Assembly: GCA_026874595.1 (NCBI GenBank)
Contig: CM049310.1
Span: 1,242,001-1,306,000 of the forward strand
Direction of reading: 5' to 3'
Origin: Sipunculus nudus
Taxonomy: Eukaryota > Annelida > Sipuncula > Golfingiida > Sipunculidae
Length of the DNA stretch: 64,000 nt
In this document: in pieces, positions 13,901 to 26,200 of the stretch
Numbering within the stretch: position 1 is the stretch's first letter
Layout: each line of letters begins with the position of its first letter
The notes under the pieces: model-generated
Told to the model about the DNA's origin: nothing
Seen by the model: the letters and a program-made list of their open reading frames with translations, nothing else
Databases searched by the model: none
Translations under genes and position numbers: made by a program

Positions 13901-16900
13901 CTAACTTTAAATCACAATGAACTGGTCAGACCATCCATGTGATCAGGTCCAACTGTCTGCTTTAGTAGACCCGATATTAATGGACTAGATTAAATTATAT
14001 TATTTTTATAAGTTTAAAGTCAAAGAATTCTCTCACAATAAACAACATCTATGTGACGATAAAATGTGAATTATAACTTATTTTATAAGCATGAAGAATA
14101 ACTGTTCTACTGTGTAAAATTCTCAACAACACGTACAATACTAAATCCATAAAAAAAATGAAGTGCTTCCAAACCTTGTGCTCTGGGGGTTAAAAATATC
14201 CTACAATGTGATGCACACTCTTACTGCCAGTGTTAATAATACAAAAATGTGATACTAGGTGCAATTCCTACCTCTGTGTCACCTGTTTTACCTATTTTAA
14301 CCATCACCTGCCCAAGATTAGTGTCTACATAAACCTTTACTATGAATCTACATCTATAGATATTTATATAACAGATCTAATCATATGCTGCCCATATGTC
14401 ACATGATAATTCCCATGAGCGATTCAAATCATAACTCAGTCACATGGATACTCCTCTCGAGATACATAGATAATCACCTCCAATCAAATGTTTTCCTAGT
14501 GTCAAATGACTTCCCCCCCCCCCCCCCAAAAAAAAAAAAACAGTCAAAATTCATCCCCTTCACCATCCATGAATATAACAGAGGCAATCACCAGTTTCCT
14601 TCAGGTCCACAGAAAATGATTTTCACGACTAATCTGACTAACAGAGGCAATCACCAGTTTCCTTCAGGTCCACAGAAAATGATTTTCAAGACTAATCTGA
14701 CTAACAGAGGCAATCACCAGTTTCCTCCAGGTCCACAGAAAATGATTTTCAAGACTAATCTGACTAATGAAGGCAATCACCAGTTTCCTTATCATCCACA
14801 GAAAATGATTTTCAAGACTAATCTGACTAACAGAGGCAATCACCAGTTTCCTCCAGGTCCACAGAAAATGATTTTCAAGACTAATCTGACTAACAGAGGC
14901 AATCACCAGTTTCCTCCAGGTCCACAGAAAATGATTTTCAAGACTAATCTGACTAATGAAGGCAATCACCAGTTTCCTTCACATCCACAGAAAATGATTT
15001 TCAAGACTAATCTGACTAACAGAGGCAATCACTAGTTTCCTCCAGGTCCACCGAAAATGATTTTCAAGACTAATCTGGCTAACGGAGGCAATCACCAGTC
15101 TCCTCCAGGTCCACAGAAAATGATTTTCAAGACTAATCTGACTAACAGAGGCAATCACCAGTTTCCTCCAGTTTCACAGAAAATGATTTTCAAGACTAAT
15201 CTGACTAACGGAGGCAATCACCAGTCTCCTCCAGGTCCACAGAAAATGATTTTCAAGACTAATCTGACTAACAGAGGCAATCACTAGTTTCCTCCAGGTC
15301 CACCGAAAATGATTTTCAAGACTAATCTGGCTAACGGAGGCAATCACCAGTCTCCTCCAGGTCCACAGAAAATGATTTTCAAGACTAATCTGACTAACAG
15401 AGGCAATCACCAGTTTCCTCCAGTTTCACAGAAAATGATTTTCAAGACTAATCTGACTAACGGAGGCAATCACCAGTCTCCTCCAGGTCCACAGAAAATG
15501 ATTTTCAAGACTAATCTGACTAACGGAGGCAATCACCAGTCTCCTCCAGGTCCAAAGAAAATGATTTTCAAGACTTATCTGACTAACGGAGGCAATCACC
15601 AGTCTCCTCCAGGTCCAAAGAAAATGATTTTCAAGACTTATCTGACTAACGGAGGCAATCACCAGTCTCCTCCAGGTCCACAGAAAATGATTTTCAAGAC
15701 TAATCTGGCTAACAGAGGCAATCACTAGTTTCCTCCAGGTCCACAGAAAATGATTTTCAAGACTAATCTGGCTAACGGAGGCAATCACCAGTTTCCTCCA
15801 GGTCCACAGAAAATGAATTTTAAGACTAATCTGACTAACGGAGGCAATCACCAGTTTCCTCCAGTTTCACAGAAAATGATTTTCAAGACTAATCTGACTA
15901 ACAGAGGCAATCACCAGTTTCCTCCAGGTCCACAGAAAATGATTTTCAAGACTAATCTGACTAACGGAGGCAATCACCAGTCTCCTCCAGGTCCACAGAA
16001 AATGATTTTCAAGACTTATCTGACTAACAGAGGCAATCACCAGTCTCCTCCAGGTCCACAGAAAATGATTTTCAAGACTTATCTGACTAACAGAGGCAAT
16101 CACCAGTCTCCTCCAGGTCCACAGAAAATGATTTTCACGACTAATCTGACTAACGGAGGCAATCACCAGTCTCCTCCAGGTCCACAGAAAATGATTTTCA
16201 AGACTAATCTGACTAACAGAGGCAATCACCAGTCTCCCCCAGGTCCACAGAAAATGATTTTCAAGACTAATCTGACTTACAGAGGCAATCACCAGTCTCC
16301 TCCAGGTCCACAGAAAATGATTTTCAAGACTAATCTGACTAACAGAGGCAATCACCAGTTTCCTTCACATCCACAGAAAATGATTTTCAAGACTATTCTG
16401 ACAAATCCAGTGATTGACACAAAAGTCACAAGACAGTTGTTAAATATCCATTCATATACAAACTTCCCTTAACTACGTCACATAATATTTCTTCAAGATT
16501 TAATTAAGTGATATCCAAAGATCCAGTCAAATAATTTCTCCAAACCCAGTCTCATTTCTGAATCACATGAAAGATCCCCCACGGAAAGCCACATGATAAT
16601 TTTACTACATCCAAGTAATCATTCCCAAATTCCTGCAATATGATTAGTTCCAAAACACCTATATTCTAAGACATCCTAAATCTATAAGGTAATGCCTAAA
16701 CATTATGATGCAGAAACCTGTCAGTATTTAAAACCACTCCAGTCATGCTGCATACAGAAACAGTGACATACAGTAGCACAAAGACCTCCACCAGCAGGGG
16801 ATTCCAGAATTAAATATAGCACAAGCTTATTTAAACAGAAAGTTGTATTTAGATTCATTTTTCAATCAGTAAGATACAGGCTGACCGGGTATTAGTGCAG

Positions 16901-17244
16901 TTTCACAGAATTCATCCATGGTGGTGTCTCCTTCCAAACAACAACCTTTGGATTGTTGAGCTAAAGAATTGAAGCAAGTAAACCACATACTGTGGTTTGC
17001 TTCATATTAGTGAAGTTAAATTTTCACTATGTTCACATTTTCAGTGAAGTTAAATTTTCACTATGTTCACATTTTCAGTGAATTTTAATTTTCAGTATGT
17101 TCACATTTTCAGTGAAGTTAAATTTTCACTATGTGCACATTTTCAGTGAAGTTAAATTTTCACTATGTTCACATTTTCAGTGTTTCGCGAGGGTTCCATT
17201 TTCACAATCTCACCATACATTATACAACACAAACAGTATAATCC

Positions 17245-17285
<41 letters not shown>

Positions 17286-20200
17286 TAATTATATATATAC
17301 ATACATATATACACATATATATGTCAAGGCCAAGATCCTGATCTGGACCAATCATTCCTGCCTAAACCCTGATCAGGATCTGGTCCAGCCCTTGTCAAGC
17401 CCAAATACCATTCAGGGTTTAGGCCGGACTGATCCCAATCGGAGTTGATCTATCTGGGCCTTGATATATATATATATGAATTATTTAATATGCACTCAAA
17501 GTCTTAATATTGTTTTAAGGAAACCAAAGTACAAACCAAAAGTGGAAATTTGTCTCCATTATCGGTAGATAATATAAAGGGTTTCATATTTTTATAAAAC
17601 GAACATTTTGTCTTGGGACACCTAGATGTATAGATAACAAACATACCTATCTATGAATTCACTAATATGAATGCACTAATAAGGATACAATTGGGTGTCT
17701 AATTCACAAAGGTAATATTTTCGTGATAATTTTCCTTTCGCGAATATCCCGAATTTGATACCCTCATGAACAAATGCCAACCACAGTATTATATGGGAGT
17801 AAATGACCCGAAAAAAAGAGAGGGTTATTGTTTTTCACTGATTCTACAGGTGTGCAGGGTATTATATCCCCCACCTGGTTGCAAAATGTTGGGGGACCAG
17901 GTTTCAAAGTGGGGGAGCTTCTTTTTGTCAAAAAAAAGTGCTTCAAAGATTTTAATACTACACACGTACATGTATGTAAGAATCATGCGTGGTCCTCATG
18001 CATGAGGATAGGGCGTTTTGAACAGTTTTAATACTGTGAATACATGCTGAGTGTTTGCATATGGAAACAGGAATCCCATTTATGTTCTCACTGGACTATG
18101 TAACCTTTTAGGAACCTATGGTCTAAGACCTCTGTTACTAAACAAAGGAAAGATGCAAGAGAAAAATCATGATCTGCTGATAAAAAGCCTGAGGTAAAAG
18201 ACAAGAGAAAAACCATGATCTGCTGATAAAAAGCCTGAGGTAACAGACAAGAGAAAAACCATGATCTGCTGATAAAGAGCCTGAGGTAAAAGAAGAGAAA
18301 AACCATGATCTGCTGATAAAAAGCCTGAGGTAAAAGAAAAGAGAAAAACCATGATCTGCTGATAAAAAGCCTGAGGTAAAAGAAGAGAAAAACCATGATC
18401 TGCTGATAAAAAGCCTGAGGTAAAAGACAAGAGAAAAACCATGATCTGCTGATAAAAAGCCTGAGGTAAAAGACAAGAGAAAAACCATGATCTGCTGATA
18501 AAAAGCCTGAGGTAAAAGAGAGTGAATCAAAGCAATGTTAGCTCCAATGATATTTGTCAATAAAGTGGCACGACAAGTTAAGTTGAGAGGTCAGTTTGTA
18601 TGGGCTGTGTTGTTTATATTTGTATAATATAATGAACAACCTTCCAAATATATTAAATTCCAAACATGATTTAACACATATTTTTTGCTGACAAGTGCAC
18701 AGGACCTTTTCATGCAGATTCCATCATGTCACCTGATCGCGTTATGTCAGCGTTGTACACATCCCCAGTGACACGAAGAAATGCCCAGAAAAGTGGACCA
18801 AATATAAGGATAGAGGGCCCAAGAACAATATTTCTTATTATTTTAACTGCATTTTTCAGATAAAAAAGGCGTGATCAGGAATTGAAAGACTTGTATTGTC
18901 ACTGACGACGTAAAGGATTGACATCACCAACACATGACTTTTTAGACCCAGTTATAATTTGGATGAAACTGGCACATTGAAAGTGCTTACGGCCCGTTTA
19001 TGAATAATTCACTTTGCAAAAATAATTATACTCTTGGTTTCACCTTCGATTGGTGAAAACTATCATGTCCAGCCCACGGAGGCTATTGTTAAAGGACGCA
19101 TTTCACCACAGAGGGGTTTCCCAGATGTTGCTCAACTGAAAAGGTGAGACAAGCATTTTAATTGATTCGCAGACACAGCGATAGGAAATGGAAACTGGGT
19201 CCCTGCAGGTCCATTTTGCATTGTGATACCGCTAATTTTGAGCCTTGTATTGGTTATGAAATTTCTTATGAAATAAAAAATAATGGAAGATCAGGATCGG
19301 CCATCATCATGACAGACCCTGGATTACATATATACAGGTGTCAACAGCCATCATCATGACAGACCCTGGATAACATTGTTACAGGTGTTAACAGCCATGA
19401 TCATGACAGACCCTGGAATACATATATACAGGTGTCAACAGCCATCATCATGACAGACCCTGGATAACATAGATACAGGTGTCAACAGCCATCATCATGA
19501 CAGACCCTGGATTACATAGATACAGGTGTCAACAGCCATCATCATGACAGACCCTGGATTACATAGATACAGGTGTCAACAGCCATCATCATGACAGACC
19601 CTGGATTACATATAGAGGTGTCAATAGCCATCATCATGAAAGACCTATAGCTACACTTCATTAAGTAGCACAGCTCTTGAGACATCTTTTTGTTCAGTGG
19701 TGTCACATCATGAATCACTTCATTGATGGTTGTATCATTTGAAGGAAATGGTCATCAGTCTGTCATGATGATGGCTGTTGACACCAGTATATATGTTATC
19801 CAGGGTCTGTCATGATGATGGCTGTTGACACCTGTATATATGTTATCCAGGGTCTGTCATGATGATGGCTGTTGACACCTGGATATATGTTATCCAGGGT
19901 ATGTCATGATGATGGCTGTTGACACCTGTATATTTGTTATCCATGGTCTGTCATGATGATGGCTGTTGACACCTGTATATATGTTATCCAGGGTCTGTCA
20001 TGATGATGGCTGTTGACACCTGTATATATGTTATCCAGGGTCTGTCCTGATGATGGCTGTTGACACCTGTATATATGTAATCCAGAGTCTGTAATGATGA
20101 TGGGCAAGAACATCATAACATGCAGGGTTAATGTTTTTTTCAAATAGTTGCCTTGCTGTTTAATGTAAATGTCAGACACATTAATCTTGTCTCTGACATA

Positions 20201-23200
20201 AACATTCTGGAACTAGAATACGGGTAGTGGACAAGCGACTACGTGTATCAGCCTAAATCAGAGTGGAACGGGTGAAGTGAGGCATGAATTGAGTGGCAAG
20301 GGGAAATAGAGTGTTGCATATTAGCATGGATGTCTGCAGCCAAATTGTGTATGTAGGTTGCCCCCCCCCCCCCACCACAAAATTCAGAAAGCCGTCCAAG
20401 TTGTATACATATGCAAAATTTAAGGCAGATAAGTCAAACCACTACATGTATATTAGTGATTTTAGCCCGTGGCAGACAAACAGATGGACGCTGAGCAAAA
20501 ATGGTTGCAGGTTACGCCACCAGTTTTGCGTATGATAAAGAGCTATGTGAGAACTATACACATGCAAAACTTTGGCCCAATCAGTCAAACGGTTCCCAAG
20601 ATATGAGCTTGGATGTCTGCTGCATAAACTAGAATGCAGGTGGCGCCACCTGTCATAAAATCAAGAGAGCTGTCGGGGATGTATAAACCTGCAAAATTTT
20701 AGGCAGATATGTCAAACCACTGCCGAGATATGAGTGATTTTATCCCATGGCACACAACCAGACAGGAGCTGTGAAAAAATGGCTGCAGGTGGCGCCACCA
20801 GTTTTGCGTATGATAAAGAGCTATGTGAGATCTATACACATGCAAAATTTTGGCCCAATCGGTCAAACAGTTCCCGAGATATGAGCTTGGATGTCTGCAG
20901 CGTAAACGTGAATGTAGGTGGCACCACCTGTCATAAAATCAGAAAAGCTATCCAGGATGTATACACATGTCGAATTTCAGGTGAATTAGTCAAGTCACTG
21001 CAGAGATATGAGTGATTTTAACCCAAGGCAGACGAACAGATGGACACTGTGCAAACATGGTTGCAGGTGGCGCCACCATTTTTTGTGTATGTTATAAAGC
21101 TCTCCAAGGGCTACATTTGTGCAAAAAAAATTTCCTGATCGGTCAAACGGTTCCCGAGATATGAGCTTGGATGTCTGCAGCGTAAACGTGAATGTAGGTG
21201 GCGCCACCTGTCATAAAATCAGAAAAGCTATCCAGGATGTATACGCATGCCGAATTTCAGGTGAATTAGTCAAGTCACTGCAGAGATATGAGTGATTTTA
21301 ACCCAAGGCAGACGAACATATGGACACTGTGCAAACATGGTTGCAGGTGGCGCCACCATTTTTTGTGTATGTTATAAAGCTCTCCAAGGGCTACATTTGT
21401 GCAAAAAAATTTTCCTGATCGGTCAAACGGTTCCCGAGATATGTGGGTTTATGTGTGGAAACAGACGCACAAACGGACGCAGAGCGCAGAGGAAAGGTCA
21501 GAGGTCAAAACAAAATCGGGGCCCAGCAGTTCACATGTGACCCGAACGTAATCCCGGGTTTCGTAAAATTCCGCCCAGCAGTTATGGAGGAGTTCTCCGG
21601 ACACCTACGCGGCGGCGGCGTGCAGCTGAAAACATAGTATCCGCAAAACTCTGTTTTGGCGGATACAATTACTGTCTGATATAATCAACAAAGTCAGTCT
21701 CAAATACATTTATATTTGTTGGTTTTCTAGGCCTGTTTTTTTCTGCAGCTCTCTCAGCACTACTGGAACCTTGCACCAAGCCAGCTCTTACTGGTGCTAG
21801 ATGGGTATACAATTGCAGCCAGCCATAAGCCTCCTTGGTAGCAAAGGTGCAACCTTTGTGGTTAAAACCTTGGCAAGAGATCTTTACACATGAGAATAGT
21901 TCAACTGTCCTAAAACCTTGTGGTTAGACAGTCCAGTTTGCTGTTTCACTGCCCTACCACAAAATGGCTGATTTGTACCAAAAAGGAGACACCTTGGGAC
22001 AAAAACCATGAAACTGTACTCATATTTCTTATTTATTAAATGTTTATATAATAAGCAGTATAAGCTCTGATATGACTCGCAGCCATTCTCAGCATGACGG
22101 ACCCCACCACAAGTATAAGCTATCACTGATCTTAACAAGACAACACCTCCACCAGCATATAAAGTACATATCCAGGGCAGACAAGACAATTCTAGTACCA
22201 CAAGACCCTCCACAACAAGTGACTGACAGTGCACTGGTGCATAACATGTACAAACTATAATTAACTTATTATAACTGACATTAACAATTTGAATAGTTAG
22301 AATAGTTAAATATCAGGGAATCATACAATGAATTTTTTTCAACATATAATTACTCATAAATTTTCATGAATTAAGCATCAAAGACAAACTCTCTTCCCTA
22401 CAGTCTGTAATGTTATATATAAAATACTTAAGTTATAAACTGTATGATCTTTACATGTTTATATGGTCTGTTAAACCATGTGGCGCCCAGTTTTGAGTGA
22501 TTCTATTCTACATTCTAAATAATAATACTGAAGAGAACAAATTCAAATTTGGAAACTTGCCAAACATGACAAAAATAAGTTTCAAGACTTTACATGATAT
22601 GCTTTAGGTTCCTTCTGGTATTGACCACAACATAACTCTTATACAACCCAAAACCAGTGGGCTAGTTTATATCTTAACCACACCATTGATTCTTAAGTAA
22701 CTCAAATACAACCCAAATCCAGTGGGCTAGTTTCAGTTTAAAAGACCATATAAAACAAAGTTTATCTTTTAAACCTTGGTTTAATACTGAGATCTATTTT
22801 AAAGTTAGAATATTCTCTGATGCATTTCTATGAATTCAGAAGCAGGCATTTTTTATTGAAAATGTATTGCTTCAGCCTTGTTACACCATCAGCCCACCAA
22901 ATATAATGTTACGAAGGCAAATTGTTGAGGGGAAAATACTGGGCCGATCCGGGATTCGAACCCATAACGGTGGCGCACAAGTCTGGCGTACCAACCGCTT
23001 CGCTAGAAAAGCAAGCTTCACTAGTGAGACAGTTCGGTCTTATTTTATGTCACCCCGTAACACACCCCTTCTTAAGAGGGTTCTGCTATCAGAACAAGAC
23101 TAATTATCCCAGGAGTCAAACTTTGGTGAGCTTATTCCCTGAGCCACAAAGTTTACCGTCACGTTGGACGAGCCCCCATTTTGTTACGAAGACAAATTGT

Positions 23201-26200
23201 TGAGGGGAAAATACTGGGCCGATCCGGGATTCGAACCCATAACAGTGGTGCACAAGTCTGGCGTACCAACCGCTTCGCTAGAAAAGCAAGCTTCACTAGC
23301 GAGACAGTTCGGTCTTATTTTATGTCACCCCGTAACACACCCCATCTTAAGAGCGTTTTGCTATTAGAACAAGACTAATTATCCCAGGAGTCACACTTTG
23401 GTGAGCTTATTCCCTGAGCCACAAAGTTTACCGTCACGTTGGACGAGCCCCCATTTTGTTATGAAGGCATATTGTTGAGGGGAAAATACTGGGCCGATCC
23501 GGGATTCGAACCCATAACAGTGGCGCACAAGTCTGGCGTACAAACCGCTTCGCTAGAAAAGCAAGCTTCACTAGCGAGACATTTCGGTCTGCTTTTATGT
23601 CACCCCGTAACAATATCTACAAGCTTCAAAGTGTGCCATCCCCTTTTACACCTTGCTATTTACATGATGCATGTGCAGAAAACCCAACTTTACTTGTATT
23701 TCCCTGCTTCATTTGGAAATATATTACCCTTATATGATACTATATTGCTGAAAGTCAGTCACAAGTTACTCAGAATTATAGCAAAATCTGCAACCATAAT
23801 TTGGTACGAAACCAAGTTGCAATTATGCTGAGTTAAAGAGTGCAGCAGTTACCATTTTCTTTCTGTTATGCTTCTCTCCTGATACAAAAGTAAGGCTGCT
23901 TGCTCTGCATATGGTCAGGTTCACTGTCTAGAATGGCCACAAACAAAATTACCATTTCTTTTATATTTGTTATCTTGTACTCAGGTCATCTTATCATACA
24001 CATTAGTACAATGTGTACTGTAACAAAATAGGGCACAACAGATGCCAGGTGACTCCTGCATACATTTATTTTTCTTTGTATTTTGGATTTTTATTGTCTG
24101 TCTAAATGGGTTTTCCTAAATACTATTAATCTGGTGACACCTGTGGCAAAAACAGCCATGCCTGCCTCTTGTGGAACTGGTTTCATAACAGGTTTAATCT
24201 TAGTGGAATGCAAACATGTGGGAGTAACAAGCAGAGAGGCAGAGAGTGAGGGCATGTTTTTTATGGAATTTCACTTGTGACTGGCTTTACCCTACAGGTC
24301 ATATTATTGTTAATGGTTTTATCTTCTCCAACTCACCACTGACTAGACTGTGTCTGTTGTGTAGTCTCCTTGGTAACAAGGGCTGTCTGACTGGTGGAAC
24401 ATTGACTCTAAAAGATAAAACAATACCATATCACACGATCTTATATCAGAGGCAACTTCAGTGAGGAATTTCTCAATGATACTCTTTTTCAACACCCTGT
24501 CCACATGATTTTACACAAAATTCCTCTCATATTTATGTAACTGTGGTAAACAAAAAAAACATGATTCAGAAAAATGTGCAATTAAAAAAAAAGAATGTTT
24601 ACTAAATGAATAACCTGTCTTGATATTATAAACCCCTGTTTTGAACTGTATCCTTTGAAAATGTTTTCATTGAGATACTCTGAGGAGTTATTTTCAAATG
24701 ACTAATAGAGATCCCAAGAAAATCTTTCTTAATACAACAGATGTTTCATAAGGACACTGTTCATCATTACTATGTTCTTTTACTCCTTAGGTTGAAAAGA
24801 TATAAAATATACACTGTTAGACCTGGTCAGCTTTGGTGATACATGAGGCTACACATTTCAAAAGAGAAATCTGTGTTCATACTGGACATGAAGCTAAGCA
24901 TTGTAGGTCTGGGTAAATGCAGTAAATTGCTGACTAAGTTATCTCAACTACAAGGTTTGTAACTTCACAAGACACACCAGTAAAGACACTGGAGTGGTAA
25001 GTTGTGCAGGTCTTGACCAAGCCAGCTTAGCTAAAGGTGGGCTAATATATTTGATATGACAAGCAAGGCTTGGTAGGTTTGGTAATTGCAATACCTCATT
25101 AAGTCAGCTTAGATAGAGGCAAAAATTATACACTTTAACAAAACAAGGGACCTATGGGTCACGACGCTCAGCTGTTATATATGATAAAAAAATATTATTT
25201 AGAAATGAGGTACATGCTGGTTTTGTGTGGTAATAAAAATAAGCTGTATTATGAGTTGTTGTTGTTTAGCTTATGTATGATTTTGAAAGTTCCTTTGGAG
25301 ACAGGGAAGAGGATTGATTTCATTTATTTTATTTACAAATGGAGTACTATTGTCACACAGATTTTGACTTGGCCATATAACTTATAAGCAGAACATATAA
25401 TATAAGAGTTTAACTATTTATTAAAAAAAATTACAAATATTGTCCCAAATATAATTTTTATTAAAAATAATAAGAGAATCATATGATTTTTTAAAATGAA
25501 ATATAACTGAAATGATTATTAAAACAATATAAAAGAATATATTCATGAATGCATTCATGAATACATTTTGAAAGTATTTGCACGAGTATTCATATACTTT
25601 CATTTTTACCTGAATTCCCATTCTTTATGCAAGAATTTATAATGGAGTACATAATCATATTCGTATTTAAATACAATTACAAAGTATTCACACCATGTCT
25701 GGTATTTATTCAGTTTTCACCAAACAATGATGTTGAGAATCCAGAATATACAAAATTCACACATTTAAATAATGATCAAAAGTACCTGGTTTTATGGCTT
25801 TTATTTATATTAAAAAATAACTGTAAAAAATTCTTTTTGGACTAATTTCACATCAATGTACACACTAGACACAGTAGGAATCTAGATTAATATTATCAAC
25901 TGCATCTTTGTCTATCATTAATTTCCTTCATATGATCCCTAATGATTAGTAATGAATAATATGATTTACTTCTTTATCATTAAAATTGAACTGAAAAATG
26001 CCATAGGTGACTGCATGGTGTTATTTGGAATACGTGACATTCTACCCATCGATACAAGATTCTTATATCATCAGTAACTGCAAGTTAATTTCCTGTTATT
26101 ATAAACTAACAAATTCCTTTTCTATTTTTCTTTAATTTGTTATTAAAAACCAATAAAAATTTATTAATTTATTGTTTATTGTTATGTTGTTGGTTAAAAC

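Noticed and set aside
14577-16397. CRISPR-like array
   Set aside because: The repeats are contiguous without unique spacers, and the host is a eukaryote.
14385-16472. Long open frames on both strands encoding 21-residue repeats
   Set aside because: They come from a 63-bp tandem repeat whose period is a multiple of three. Stops appear wherever a unit varies, both strands are equally open, and the array lies inside a CAMSAP intron.
18088-18560. Three overlapping minus-strand frames with F/L/S-rich repeats resembling membrane segments
   Set aside because: They are translations of the 43-46-bp minisatellite in three frames; the shifting unit length moves the frame and no start or splice context supports a gene.
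22952-23512. Functional tRNA genes on the minus strand
   Set aside because: A- and B-boxes are present, but a full cloverleaf with paired acceptor arm could not be drawn; the repeated 275-bp units fit a SINE better.
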